Shown here piece by piece: positions 1-12,475 of a DNA stretch of 64,000 bases (position 1 is the first letter of the stretch; the number at the start of each line of letters is the position of its first letter). The DNA is from Bedellia somnulentella. Its lineage: Eukaryota > Arthropoda > Insecta > Lepidoptera > Bedelliidae. Under the pieces are notes generated by a model. The model worked only from the letters and a program-made list of their open reading frames with translations. It did no database searches and had not been told where the DNA came from. The position numbers were made by a program, and so were the translations under genes. The stretch spans positions 5,945,695 through 6,009,694 of the forward strand of contig OY755190.1 in assembly GCA_963576735.1 (NCBI GenBank), read 5' to 3'.

Positions 1-97
1 GTTTGTTGGTTTATTAGTAAGTACCGGTTCCCTAATGATATTTATATAATTTTAAGTATATTTTTTTGTTGTTTTCTCACAATTTATTCTTTTCTAG

Positions 98-1078
98 TCC
101 GGTGATGGAGAAAACGCTGGTCAAGTTCTGGCAGGTTATTTGCTGACCTCATTGGAAACCCTGACTGGAGGTGGAGCGGTATGATTTTGTTAGAAATTCT
201 AATCATAATAATCTTGTTGCATATATTGTCATTGTTTTACGCTTTTGTATTATTACAGCAAAACAATGGAAACTTCTTTGGACTTTTCCTTTCGAAACTT
301 ATTAAAGGAATCAGCGCGGTGAGTTATTTGTAATAAACATACATTACTTGAAATAATTAATTGCTTATTCATTATCATCTTTTTGCATCTGAGCTGACGA
401 ATTGTTACGATGTAACCTCTATTTTTTATGACTACTCTACTTATTCGGTAGTTGAATATAAAATCAAGACTATTTATACATTTTTATATTGCAGGCCAAT
501 CCTGAAGATGAATCTAATGAAAACGCAATGGTGATGACTGATTCTGGAGCATTTGTAACGAGTTTCCTCATGGGTCTTCTCGGAGAAATGTCTAAAGGAA
601 GTTCATCAGGCAGCTCTAGCCACAACTCTTGGAGGAAATGACAGAACTATACGTTATTTTTGTTAAAGATTACAACTTTTTTACAGCCTCTTTGTGTCTT
701 TTTATTTATTTGTTTATTTGTATGAAAGATGCGAGATAACTATGTAAGTTCAAGAGTATTTTTTAATTAATATCCTCACCATGCACCATAAAATTGGGTA
801 ATCACGTATTTCTTAGCAGCAAACTTTAGCAATAAACATACAATACACACACTTGGTTTTTATTTTCTGCACAGTTTTCCAACAAGCACTGCTTTGAGTG
901 TTGTTTCAACATGAAATACTTGTACTCATGTCTTTTTCTACTTTTTCAGGGTGACAACTCCAGCGGAGATACAAAAGCTCCATCATCACCTTTTTGGAGC
1001 TTAAAATGGGACATCTTAAAAGCAATCTTCAAGTTTGCAGTCAGTATGGTGGGACAGGCTTCAGCATCTTCTAGCTAG
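98..1078 (+). CDS. 3' end of unrecognised gene with two alternative last exons
   Basis: I do not recognise this protein. Four exon-like blocks, all in phase 0, have clean AG acceptors and GT donors: 98-178 (27 codons), 259-318 (20 codons), 495-641 (ends in TGA) and 950-1078 (ends in TAG). The last two both carry stops, so they look like alternative terminal exons: one isoform ends SGSSSHNSWRK, the other GQASASSS. The peptide is rich in Gly, Ser and Asn (motifs GENAGQVLAG, LTGGGAQNNGNFFG), with a short amphipathic stretch FFGLFLSKLIKGIS. No catalytic motif or membrane segment is visible in this part. The 5' end lies outside the window. AATAAA-like signals follow both stops (near 832 and 1242). 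The exon structure is seen; coding status is inferred from open frames and splice sites, without homology. Confidence 0.5.
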
Positions 1079-1514
1079 TCTAAGTTAAATGTACGGCCTC
1101 TGACTTAAATTTGTGTTTTAATAGTCATTGTTTTTACGTCTAAGCATTTTTTACACAATATTTCTTGACTGAGACTAATATAGATGAAATAGCTGGACTT
1201 TTTTAGGCTAGTCTTTTATTCGATGACGTTTGATTTAATATCAATAAATTAATTTGTGACCGTCTTATTCAAGTAAAAAAATATTATGATTTAATAATAT
1301 ATTGCCATAAAATTAATGCACAAACTTTCTGGTCAAAGTTAAATAAAGTGCCATATTATATTTTTGTGTCAACAAACAATAATCTAAATTTTAAACCATA
1401 TTATTAAAATAATATAAGATTCCACTTAAGAAATGGTGTTGCTCAACATACTAGGTATTTTAAGAAAATAAAATATCATATATTTTCATACTTATAGTTT
1501 TATTTGAGTTCTAT

Positions 1515-4500
1515 TTACAACCTTTTCTCTCCTACCGGCTCCACAGTCAATTCGGATACCTGCGAAAGCAAAATATTTTAGGCTAGTGTAATTAATTTTA
1601 ATTAAAAATAAGATGTAATTTTCAGAAGTATACGTCTTTAAAAATTATATTAGGTAATTAATCTATGTAACCATCATTCCTTCCAAAGATCTACTGAAAT
1701 ACATTAAATTTATAAATAAGTTTAAATATATTGCCGCGTAGAGCCAGCTTAGAGTCACTACCCCTTTCTACCCACGCGTGTCGTAAGGGGTGACTAAGGG
1801 TATGGGACTTTTCAAAGTGGTATTTGGGCGATTCGGTTGGAGACCCATCACCAACAACCTTTATTTTAACATCTGCTCCCCACGCAACTCCCAAAAGTGG
1901 CTGAGGAATTTCTGATTCCTTAGCTCTGGCTACCCCTTCTATCGATTTGTAGCCGTGTGTATATGAATGTATGTATGGTTCACCTTATAAGGATTATACC
2001 AGAAATATTAAATGAAAATATTCTTACATTAACATGTGATGGTCGACTGAGAGCATAAACAACAGCGTCTGCGATGTCCTCTGGAAGTAAAGTCTTGAAT
2101 TTCATAGCATCCTGACCCATGGCTGTTTGCACTAGTCCTGGTGAAATACTCTGAAAAAAATAATACATTTAAATTGAATTAGAATGTTTTGTTCATAAAA
2201 ACCTCATGTGGGGATTATTACTAATAAATAAAGGAAAGAAAAATTTATAAATATTTATAGGAAATAGAATTTCATTATAACTCAATTAGTGGGTTCGATC
2301 CCTGATGGTGTCGAATTTTTTTTCCTTTATTTATTAGTACATCTAAACTGAACCTCAATTAATGGGGAATGATTGATTGCTCACTATTAGCCCAGGGTTT
2401 TGAATACGTTGCTGATAGTCTTAATTCCGAAGTCGCGGCTTAGTTTTCTAGTTTAGGCGTGGACATAGCAAGCGAAGAAGAGCTATTGTCATAGGCAGCA
2501 TCAAAACCAAAGATTCATTAGCTAGTTTTATAACAAATGAAAAAGAGAAAGATAGGATTTGTGACTTGTTACTTCTCAAAGGTTCTGAAGAGGGCTACAT
2601 TCAGGATGACGCAGTGAAGGAAGATCTACCAGAAAATTTATCGACAAATTGGTGTGTCATGGAAAGTCGAAGGACAAGTGCAGCGTACAACCAATCGTTA
2701 TGGAAACCGGGCGGCCGATAGAAAGTAGTAAACGTCTATCGGGTAATTGTAATGATAATTGGAATAATGGATTACAAAATTTAAAGGTACTCACCATTAT
2801 ATTTTGCCGACGTTCGTGGTCGAGTGGATAAGTGGATAGCTTCTCGGTCCGGAGGTTGCGGATACGATCCCCGCTCAGAGCAACATTTGTGTGTTGAGCA
2901 TAAGTGATAGTTTCTTAGTCTTGGATGTAATTTATATACGTATTATATCATATTAAATATATCGGTTACTATCCCATGATATAAGTTCTGCTTAGTTTAG
3001 GGCTAACTTGATCCGTGAATAATGTGTCCGTATATATAATGTGTAATCAAAGTACATACCGTGATCCTAATAGCAGACGTATGGTGTTGAAGTTCGCTGA
3101 GCAGTGCTCTGGTGAAGGCGGTAACGCCATGTTTGCTAGTGCCATACACGTTCATATCGGGTAGCGAAGGTGTGTAGTGACCAGCAATACTTGTAACAAA
3201 AAATACATGATAATAAGTATATTATACCATCTACCATCTTGTCCTCTATCAACTTCCAAATGTGGTTGAGGAGTTTCTAACTCTGAAGCTCTGGCTACCC
3301 CTTTTTGGGATTTATGGCCGTGAGTTCATGTATAAGTATGGTATGTAATAAGTATAAAACATGGACATAGCGCTCTTATTAAGTTAGCCGCTTGGAAACA
3401 ATGTGTTGAACATAAATAAAAAAACTTTAAATTTATTTCTAGTTCAGTGGAAATTCTTTCTGCATCATGGAAGTTGCTTTTTTCCAGTGATCTATGAGAA
3501 GTTACTAGTTGTTTTATTAAGATTAAAGAGTCACCTATTGATGTTAATAATGTGACCAGCGAAGTCATTTTTTTTCATGGAGTCTATCGCATGTTTTGAG
3601 CATCTTATTACACCCTTCAAGTTGACGTCTATTGTATGGAGTAGCTGTTCTTCCTTCAGCGCAGACGACCCACCAATATCTGTACAACATACAGACTTAA
3701 AAACAATAAATTAAAAATATTTTGGACATCTTGGTGAGGCCAAGATATTGGTAAGGAACATCATTTTCAAATGTTGTAACTTGCCATCAGTCAAACTGCA
3801 CGATCAAAAATCGATTTTTGCAGTTTATCGATTAAATCTAAAAGAAGATATGTAAAAGAGCAGCAACACATTTTACATAATCCAAATATTTTCTAAAGTT
3901 TCTAGAGTTATGGCCGCATTTTCAAGCAGTTTTCTTTGCGTTACGTGCATCCATGCCACCATGATGCCTCAAGCAGATGGCTCATGTCTTTAGGAGCAAA
4001 TCATAGTTTGATACTTTCATAACTGCATTTTGAGCATTCCTAAACTATAGTGAAGTATTGTGTAAGATAACGTTTTTTCAGTATAACCTGTAATACATCC
4101 TCCGTATATCACGCCAGCATTATTGACCAGCACGTGTGTTCCGCCATGTTCGTCCTCTATTCGTCGAAATATTTCTGCCACTGCGGTAGAATCCGTGACG
4201 TCACACTTTATAGATTTTATGCTCCCTGCTTTGGTTTTTTCAGTAGCCGCCTGAGAAGTAAACACTGTGTTATAACATAGTAAGAGTAATACGGTTGTTT
4301 TTAAAACCAAGAATCCTCCCCGTAGAGATTTCATAGTAGCGAATATACGAGTACATTGTATAAGTTACGTTACAGTTAGTAGTTTATAGATCTTGTGATA
4401 TGATTTTTTTATACTACATTCATACATACTTATACTCACAGCCCTAAATCTCAAAAAGGGGTAGCCAGAGCTTCAAAGCTAGAAACTCCTCAGCTACATT

Positions 4501-4953
4501 TGGAAGTTGATAGGGGACAATATGGTAGAAATTAAGTATCGTTGGTGATGTGTCTCCAATCGCATCGCCCAGAAACCACTTAAAGAGCCTCATACCGTTA
4601 GCGACCTCTTTCCACACCCGTGGGTAGAAAGCGTTAATGCCATTCTAAGTCGGCACTACACGGCGTACTTCAATACTTTATTTCACCACGTCTAACAACA
4701 GTTTCAAAAAGTGGCACAGGAATTGCTGATTTCGTAGTTTTGGCTGTTATTTTCTGGTGATATCCGCTTAAATATTTGTAGCAAAATTCGTTATAAAAGT
4801 ACGTACAAACCCATTTTTGGGCGGCGCATCCACAGCAATCCCGAAGACAGTCATGCCGTGGCCTGCCAACTCTGCAGCTATCGCTGCCCCGATACCCTGG
4901 CTGGCTCCCGTCACCACCGCATTTTTGCCTCTCCAGCGATCCATGCTGGACAT
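1515..4953 (-). CDS. short-chain dehydrogenase/reductase, farnesol dehydrogenase / DHRS11-like
   Basis: NAD(P)-dependent short-chain dehydrogenase of the classical SDR fold, closest in pattern to the insect farnesol dehydrogenase / DHRS11 group, which oxidises or reduces small alcohols or ketones in the cytosol. Minus-strand exons: 4807-4953, 4088-4250, 3535-3679, 3060-3189, 2028-2150 and 1515-1559. They add to 753 nt, so 250 residues plus stop, the usual family length, and all phases join. Visible motifs: cofactor-binding TGASQGIG (about residue 15), CDVTDS, NNAG, INSIAGH with the catalytic Ser region, the active-site YGTSK (Tyr-x3-Lys), SISPGLVQT and the C-terminal ELTVEPVGE. The start is MSSMDRW or, nine bases later, MDRW; the second fits the family better. 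The region joining exons 1 and 2 is a little shorter than usual. The substrate cannot be told from sequence; farnesol is a family guess. Rep-A copies and other repeats lie in its introns. Confidence 0.85.
1733..1978 (+). repeat. Rep-A interspersed repeat, full copy
   Basis: Rep-A is a ~245-bp unit found more than 20 times in this window in both orientations. It starts near GTAGTGTCGGCTTAGAATAG, has a central GTTGGAGACCCATCACCAA, then AAGTGGCTGAGGAATTTCT, GCTCTGGCTACCCCTT, and ends in a (TATG)n tail. The tail suggests a SINE or a LINE 3' end, but I see no clear A and B boxes. This copy is subfamily a. Confidence 0.75.
2182..2343 (+). repeat. Rep-B: tRNA-core repeat with inverted ends
   Basis: The left end carries the TGTGGGGATTATTACTAATA stretch and AAATAAAGGAAAG. 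A degenerate tRNA-like core follows (CTCAATTAG, then GGTTCGATCCCTG). The right end, from TCGAATTTTTTTTCC to TTATTAGTA, is the reverse complement of about 29 bp of the left end. See the finding on Rep-B. Confidence 0.6.
2815..3050 (+). repeat. Rep-D: tRNA-derived SINE
   Basis: A tRNA-like head with an A-box-like GTGGTCGAGTGGATA and a B-box-like GCGGATACGATCCCC is followed by a body starting GAGCAACATTTGTGTG that ends in AT-rich sequence. The same head and body occur near 50696. It lies in an intron of the SDR gene. Confidence 0.55.
3231..3343 (+). repeat. Rep-A, 3' half only (subfamily b)
   Basis: Begins at the ACCATCTTGTCC block and runs to the TATG-like tail, with the diagnostic GATTTATGGCCGTGAG and AAATGTGG of subfamily b. 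It lies in an SDR intron. Confidence 0.6.
4421..4665 (-). repeat. Rep-A, full copy (subfamily b)
   Basis: Complete from CATACATAC at the left to the reverse complement of the GTAGTGCCGACTTAGAAT start at the right. It sits in intron 1 of the SDR gene. Confidence 0.7.
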
Positions 4954-6174
4954 ACCGAATTTTGTAAACTACATTTGACATGGTAGATCATGTAATTAGA
5001 TTTTGCATGTGCAATAGGGATTTGTTAGTGGTGCGGTTTAGAAAGATAGGAAAGCTTCCCTGTCTGATGACCGAGTCCCAGGAACATTTTAGGATAAATA
5101 TATAATTTACAACAAATTTTCCTACACAACTGAATAACTAAGTCATTTTCTTGTTGTTGAATGCATGTTAAAAAGCTTTGAAGGAGGTTTAAGGAATTTG
5201 TTGATATGATTTGGGCAGAGGTGTGTGATAGTTAATTTGTCTAATTGATAAAGAGGGACAATGTTCGGTGGATAGTTTCAAGTAGAGAGCGACCACAGAT
5301 AAATTAAGAACTAATAGATAATGTGTTGAAAAGGCGGGATCCTAGTATAAAGATAAAGGGCATGAATGTATCAAAACATTTTTGAATGTTAATGAAGCGC
5401 GAGGGGAAATGGTGATGTCCAGCCAGATATTATCTAACCTGAAAAGAACTAATAGTGCGATTATATGTAGGTTTATTAATGTATCTATGATTTTCTTGGT
5501 ATTCCTTACTGAGTCGTTTGGCCATATAATTTCCAATTTACAAAATTGCAATTTTAAGGTCCCTCGAGCACTGCACTTCCATCCTGTTATATACTTCTAT
5601 AGCCCCACGACTCAATTAAGAACATTCCGACTATAATTTTTATATAGAGAAGTAACCTCACAACTTTTTTCATCGTTGACTTGTATCCCTGTTATAGGTA
5701 ACTAAATCTAAAGTACAGTACTATCATAATGGTATTATGTTTGAATAATTTGAACACTTATGAATACTATATTACCTACGGCGTAGGGGTACATTTACTG
5801 TCACTCTCAAAACCACGAATGAGCCATAGATCATACGTATTAAAGAAACAGAACAGTCCTCCTCTAGTTCCGTCTATCTCGATCAGGGTCCGCGTCCTAC
5901 CTACCTACCAATAAGGTTAATTACCTTTGTGGGTTAATCAGGAACTAAGTGGGTGCCTATTATAAACCCACCAACTTATTAAGAGAATGAGATATGAGAC
6001 GTATATTGTGACCCAGCGCATACATAATGTATAGGGTGTCGGTTAGGTCACTAGCTTCCGTGTACACCTTAGGAGAGCAGATGTAGGGTGGCAGAACGGA
6101 ATAAACCAGCGTGACTCAATCTCACAGCCCAAATATGTCCCCACCAAAGAGCTCCAGCCTTGAGCTTGAGCCTA

Positions 6175-6455
6175 TATATTGATTTGGCCTTTGACAAATA
6201 CGCTGGCCAGGTGCGGGTTGGCAGACTAACGACTACTATTGTGATAGTAGCCAGGAAAAACGGCTTTATGTGCCTTACGAAGCATGAAATCGTCTCAAAA
6301 ATTTTGGATAAAGAGGTGATACAAGACTGCAATATTCTTCCAAACTAGATAAAATCTTACAAATTTAATTTGTAAGTTTAGCCCCCGGGCATCTAACTCG
6401 GGACCTCCGGATTTGAAACCCAGCGTTTAACCGCGAGACCACGTAGGCGGTCATA
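6175..6455 (-). repeat. Rep-E: tRNA-derived SINE
   Basis: On the minus strand the head reads TGGTCTCGCGGTTAAACGC (A-box-like), then TTTCAAATCC (B-box-like). The body near 6190 contains GCTGGCCAGGTGCGGGTTGG, a stretch I recognise from common moth SINEs (from memory, not searched). Confidence 0.45.
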
Positions 6456-6534
6456 GAGGTATGTTACGAGTAGATATTTATTTTGGATTATTTTATATAG
6501 AAATAGAAGAAAACTGGTATTTTTATAATAAATC

Positions 6535-6690
6535 ATTGCTTTCTTTCACCGTTAACAAACATGATTTTACCAAACATATAACTTTACAAAAAACAGATTG
6601 GTGTAGGCCCGACTTGGCATTGAGACCCAAGCCTCTCTGCATGGTAAACGGCTGTTCTTCCCACTGAGCTGTCGCGCTGTCGTGGTTTAT
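6535..6690 (-). repeat. Rep-C SINE, diverged head
   Basis: Contains the reverse complement of the Rep-C head and early body: CACCGTTAACAAACATGATT, CAGATTGGTGTAGGCCCGAC, then the tRNA-like part ending in CTGTCGCGCTGTCG. It is the most diverged Rep-C copy in the window. Confidence 0.5.
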
Positions 6691-8934
6691 TAAATTATGT
6701 TAGTTAAGGTAATAGTCTTACCTAGGCTACTGTTGTGTACAGTTTCCATAAATAAAACTTGGAACCTTAATAATCGAATGAAATAATTAGCAAACCAAGT
6801 AAAATACTTTATAATTCTTATTTTTTTATTAATTATCCTCGATAAAATCCCAACAAACATTTTGGTAATAAGAATTAGCCATAAAAGAGTTGTTCATGAG
6901 TGATTTTGGCAAGCCAGAGTTCTATAAAAGTTTTAGAATTAGGAGGTAGAGCACGCTCTAAACCCTTACAAACCCTCAATCAGGCCCACGTCTTATAGCG
7001 CTATAAGTAATATTATGGTTACAATGCTCACTATTTTGTAACTGAGAGTAACACAACAGTAATTGAGTGGTGTTAGTGGCAAACATTTTCTTGTATCTAT
7101 AATGGTGATATAATAAAAATCTTCCTACCTAAATCAGCTTAAAGTCGGTACTATAGTAAAGTTATAATAAAAACTATAGGTAGTACAAAGTCTGCACTAT
7201 GGTAATGATAAAAACTATTGGTGGTATTTAAGTTGCAAAGTCTGCTGGTGTATTTGCTATAGTAATATATTAGTTCTTTTTTAAGCTCCAATGTTTCTTG
7301 TATTTGCTTTTTGTATCTTAATTAGTATTGATGAGCAACTCAGGCTTATATCGTGTTTTCTTTTTCAAAAGATTGGCATGCACAAGCACATTTTTTACTT
7401 CCACAAGTATTGTTTGTTATGTGATGGCGCTTAAGGAATAATAAGTGAATAATTTTACGGATTACCAATATTTCGGTATTTGGATTTCTTCGATATACGG
7501 CTTATATTTATTGCGACGATAACTTTATTGAGAATAATATATATGTTTTTCATCTCAATTTTGCTGGGCATTGAAAATAAGTGATATTTGAAGTTAAAAT
7601 AATTTGCATTTTATTACACGGAGCATACATTTAATTTACATTCAAGTAAAAACAAGGTACTAGCCCTGTCTTTAACATTCATTGTGTAATGTAGCAAATA
7701 TATTGCGTTTTAAAATATGAATATGATACAAAAACTGGGTCTAAAACTAGTTATTTACAAGATTATTTTTAGGTTATGTTTGATTTAACATGGCGTCTTT
7801 TCCATATTACTTCAGGTTCATATTATTACTATTAATTAACACCAAGTGATGGATGGTCTGAAGTTAGAACTATTGTAACACTCGTTATACCAGAATATAG
7901 TTTTAGCGGTAATAAGAGTACAAGTTGCGGGGTTTGGGGTTACAACGGTTAAAATTGGATGTAAAAGTAGCGGTGTTTTAGGGTTACGCTTTTCAAACGA
8001 AAAATCCCTTTCATCGAGAAGGGGAATGTAGTAAGAGTCAAATTGTGAGTACCATAGTAAATCCGATCTCCTTTTATACGAAACAAAAGTACATAAATTG
8101 TACAATTCAGAACCTTTGCTCGAATAATTGTACCTCCAGATGAACGCTTTCTATATATAATCATGAGGTCTTAAAATTAAGATTATATTAAAACTTACAT
8201 TAAAATTTACTTTTTGCGATCATAATAAGTTCATTATTTTATATGTTTAGGTATTTCAGCATTCTTGCTACTCAACTCACGCACAGCACCCGCGAGCCCC
8301 ACGCGTTTTTGAGGCTGACCTGACATTTTGGTTTAGTTGGGTGGGTTCGAACCGCCTTGACGTGTGGTTGTGTTCGCGTTCTTAATAAAACAATGGCGTG
8401 CGCTAATGCTTGGATTGGACGAAGTATTATTATATATGTGCAGAAAAATAGCAAAAAAGAATAACTGCAAAGAATGCAAAATAACTTATCCGGCCAAAGA
8501 ATTCAGAGGTATCCATAAATATTTGTATATTTAAGAGCTTACGAAAGATCTAAAAATAATAATTTAATGTATCCCAAATGACAAAGGCTAAGATTATATA
8601 GAGATAGTATTTAGTTAATCCACAAATATTGAATTATGTATGGAACAAAAGCACTAGAAAGAAACTGTAAGAAATTAACATCGAAAAGTTACATGTCTTG
8701 GTCAGATTGTATAGAGCATGACAGAAGAGTAAAACTGTTATATATTTTTTTTATTATACGGTTGCTTGGCCATAACTGGTGCAATATAATATGAAACAAG
8801 AAAATATAAAACGGCATGTTTATTAAATGGGGTCTATGTAACAGTTAGCATACAAGATATATGTAACTTACAGGTTAAGAAGAAGAGAAATAAAGTATTA
8901 TAAAAATACTGTCCTTTTATTTATCTTTTTGAAA

Positions 8935-9627
8935 TTAACAATGTTGTCTGGTACTAAACTAATATACATATCGATAGAGGCATCACTAAAGTTTTATCGA
9001 TATCGACAAAAAAAGAAAAAGGTTAACATTGTTAATATTTTTTTTAAGGCAGCTTGGCTAATATTTTTCTTTGTCGCCCATACTCTTAAGTCATTTTTAA
9101 AATTTTCATTTTTTGTATGTTTGCTTTCTTGCTCTTCATCTGAGCTATCAGAACTACTGATAGGATAAATCGTTATACAGGCATCTTCTGTACAGTTAAA
9201 TTCTCGATGTACAGAATTTGATGTATCATCACATTCCTGACCTGTGAATTATAAAAAGGTTAGTTTCTAAAGTTATTAGGTACCTACTTACTAACAAAAA
9301 GAATGTACGGAACCTTGTTGAATTTCCTGCACTTGACCGTCATTTCCGATGGAATTGCTGCAACAGCTCGAACGTTTTTCTCTTCCTGGCTGTACTGAAT
9401 GAATACGTTTGTTGTAGATCTGACTGCTACAGCTCACACTGGCATCTTTGATATTTCCAATACAGGAAAAAATATGATGCTCAGTTTCATCAATGGTAAC
9501 TGTTTGCAATGTAGTGATTTCAGCGCAAGATGGCACTTGTTGAGACAATATAATTATTTAATTGTATTTGTCTGATATATTTTCTTAACACCTCCACATC
9601 TTTTTCTTTTTCTCCACGAACTCATGA
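8935..9627 (-). pseudogene. fragment of transposon-derived protein, broken
   Basis: On the minus strand a short first exon-like block (MSSWRKRKRC near 9627) precedes an open stretch at 9291-9548 (VPSCAEITTLQ ... SCCSNSIGNDGQ) and an acidic/serine block near 9165 (SSDSSDEEQ-like). That is followed by DLRVWATKKNISQAALKKIL near 9060-9100. The last motif resembles the N-terminal region of several transposon-derived proteins annotated as uncharacterised in insects. Frames break soon after (poly-T and a stop near 9000). I cannot name the element; this is a remnant by pattern only. Confidence 0.3.
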
Positions 9628-9829
9628 CGAAAAAGGGTGAAGATCACAAAATTCTGACTATTGTTTCACTGTATTTTGCACGGCACGGCACGACGAGGTT
9701 AGAGATATTAAACATCTATTTAAGTAATATTTTATATGTTTTATTATTTCACATGAAAAAAAGAGTTACAATGTTTTTATTACATGTTAATATTGCTTAG
9801 AATAACACAAAAGTAATTTTGAACCCCGT

Positions 9830-10890
9830 TGTAACGATTAGAGCTCTCAAAATTACTCCATAATAACAATAAAGAGTTCTTGTCTATAGAAAGAGTTATA
9901 AGAAACTTATACTGTTGTGTTACTTAAAGTGTTTTTTGTTACTTTAATTTTTAAGACCAGGTGCTATGATGGTTGCAACTATACACTGCATACTTCCTTA
10001 ACTAATACTAGGTTTCCTGGCCAAATTAGGTGGTATGAAACATGTACTTAGCACTCTTTAGGAACACTCCAAAATAGTGACTTACTAGAAATCTTCTAGA
10101 AACTTTACTTTTACTTAAAAAAGTTTCTGTTACTTCGAGTAATTATTAAAGCAGGATATATGATGGTTGCGACTAAATCTTTCATACCACCCTTAGTAAT
10201 ATTATGTTTCCTAGCCAAATTAGGTAGTCTAATTTACACAGCACTCTTCGAGATCACTTGGAAGTAATGAATTATAATATTACTTCAAGTATTATCTGTC
10301 ACTTAATTCAAGTATTATCAGTCACTTGAATAAATAAAAACAGGTGCTATGATGGCTGCGACTACACCGTTTATACCTCTATTAGTAAAAGAGGTTTCCT
10401 AGTCAAGTTAGGTCGTAGAAACATTTACTTAGCTTATTCTTGAACACTCCAAAATAGTGACTTACTAGAAACTATACTATTACATAAAGTATTTTCGGTT
10501 ACTTCAAGTAATTATAAAAACCAGGAGCTATGATGGTTGCGACTAAGTCGTTCATACCACCTTAAGTAATATTACGTTTCCTAGCCAAATTTGGTAGTTT
10601 AAAACATTTACATAGCACTCTTCTAGAACACTTGGAAATAGTGAGACGTAATAGAAACCGTAATATTACTTCAAGTATTATCTGTCACTTGAATATATAA
10701 AAGCAGGTGCTATGATGGTTGCGATACACCGCTTATACCTCCATAAGTAAAATTATGTTTCATAGCCACGTTAGGTGGTATAAAAGATTTAAATAGCACT
10801 GTTTTAGAACACTTGGAAATTGTGAGAAAAACCAGAAACCTTAATACTACCCTAAGTAATTATTGACACTTGAAGTTAGAGTACCTAGTG
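9830..10890. repeat. tandem satellite, ~5 units of 181-194 bp in alternating types
   Basis: The phrase CAGGTGCTATGATGGTTGCG or close variants recurs at 9958, 10152, 10341, 10522 and 10704, giving spacings of about 194, 189, 181 and 182 bp. Each unit also contains a TTTCCTAGCCAAATTAGG block, an AGCACTCTT.GAACAC block and an ATTACTTCAAGTA-like block. Units 1 and 3 share CTCCAAAATAGTGACTTACT, units 2 and 4 share TCATACCACC.TAGTAATATTA. Unit 5 starts like 1/3 and ends like 2/4. The flanks (9830-9957 and 10860-10890) look like partial units. Confidence 0.8.
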
Positions 10891-11342
10891 TTACTGTGGT
10901 TCAGCTCTCCGCTTTTATGCCTACTTAAGTCATATAATGTCTTCTTGTTACTGTTACTCATCTTGATGAGTTATTTAGTTATAGTCATGACCACTGAACA
11001 AATAAAAGTTTTTCTGGATGCTTTTATAGACCTGTTATACCAATACAAACGATAAAAGAGGTAGAAATTAGCGCCAAAATGTTTGTTGGATCAGTAAATT
11101 AGAAGCAGTTAAATAATAAAATATAGATAGTAATAGATCCTTTTCAAAAAAAAAACTCACATGACTGAAAATTAAACTATATGCAACACAATTCTATTCA
11201 ACAGCAAACACAGTTACAGCAACTCGCAGGTTTTCCAGTTCATTCTTTTATTGTAACATGAGACATACTAAGCCACTCAAACTCTCAGCCCAACATTCAC
11301 ACCGTAAATTCCTGAAGAGGAGGATACTATTAGTAGTAGTTG

Positions 11343-11592
11343 TGCTGTGTAGTGTCGGCTTAGAATAGCACTACCCCATTTCTTCCGGTGGGTGTACGTA
11401 AGAGGCGACTAACGGTATTGGGGTTTTTAAGGGATTTTTGGGCGATGCGGTTGGAGACCCATCACCAAAAACCTTTATTTGACCATCATTTCCCTACTCA
11501 ACTTTCCAAAAGTGGCTAAGGAATTTTTAATTCCTTAGCTCTGGCTACCACTTTTAGGGATTTTTAGCCGTGAGTATATGTATGTATGTATG
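11343..11592 (+). repeat. Rep-A, full copy (subfamily a)
   Basis: Complete copy from GCTGTGTAGTGTCGGC to a (TATG)4 tail. The 250 bp upstream and the 450 bp downstream hold nothing I can identify beyond A-rich tracts. Confidence 0.8.
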
Positions 11593-12054
11593 TATGAGGA
11601 TACTATTACTACTACTAACATTTCTAAACATCACGTAACATTTGTTTGGTGTGTTATTCAGAGATCCCACCTTTTGGTTTTGCTACCGCGTGTGTCGTGT
11701 GCCATGCGTGTATGTAAGCTAAATCGGATGTCAGTAATATGTCTGAGAATAAAAAAAAACAAGTACTAAACCAAAACCTACTAAACAAAACTGACCCTGC
11801 GCCCGAACGAAAAAAAAAACGAGTGCTCCTTTTCTTTCAACGTTGTCGGATAAAACTAACACTAAGTAAGACAAACCAAACCAAGATCAACACAGTTCAC
11901 TTACCTAATCAAAAATGGTCTCAGCGTACAGCGCGAGGTACTCTCCAATATATACTCTATATTTGAAATGAGGAAAAAACCCCTGAACGATATTGTAGGC
12001 ATCACACATGGTGTTGTATAATTTTCCTTCTACAATAATTGACAAATTAAGTTT

Positions 12055-12297
12055 GCTGTGTAGTGCCGGCTTAGAATGTCACTAACCCTTTCTACCCACT
12101 GGTGTCGCAAGAGGCGACTAAGTATGTGAGGCTTTTTAAGTGGTTTTTGGACGATGCAGTTTGGTTATCCCATCACCAACGATGCTTTATTTCTACCATC
12201 TTGTCCCCTATCAACATCCAAATTTGGCTGAGGAGCTTTTGGGTCTGAAGCTCTGACTACCCCTATTTGGGATTTATGGCCGTGAGTATATGTATGT
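12055..12297 (+). repeat. Rep-A, full copy (subfamily b)
   Basis: Subfamily b markers: GACGATGCAGTTGG, TACCATCTTGTCCCCTATCA, GGGATTTATGGCCGTGAG. A minus-strand partial subfamily-a copy follows at 12338-12475, so the two face each other. Confidence 0.75.
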
Positions 12298-12337
12298 ACA
12301 AAAATAAAATTACAAACATAACACACAATAACAAATC

Positions 12338-12475
12338 CCAATAAGTAGCCAGATTTCTAGAATTAGAAATTCCTCAGCCACTTTTGTGAGCCGAGTTGGG
12401 AGTTTGTCAAATAAGAGATACATAGTTAGCGATGGATCTCCAGCGTCATCGTCCATCAACCAACAGTCACTTCGA
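12338..12475 (-). repeat. Rep-A, partial degenerate copy
   Basis: The reverse complement of the CCACTTTTG / AATTCCT block and of the GATGGGTCTCCAACC block is recognisable. The rest is eroded. The following stretch to 13420 is AT-rich with no supported feature. Confidence 0.5.

Larger units (their letters stand above)
4954..8928. other. gene-free stretch with old repeats
   Basis: No convincing coding sequence. About 5270-5400 (+) resembles the far C-terminal coding end of an RTE-like LINE (GAGCGACCACAGA, then an open stretch like DNVLKR). SINE pieces lie at 6175-6455 and 6535-6690. From 6700 to 8900 I see only AT-rich sequence with short chance ORFs. Confidence 0.5.

Noticed and set aside
7836..8164. 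Two overlapping minus-strand open frames of 71-89 codons
   Set aside because: No domain, no family resemblance, AT-rich composition and no splice context.
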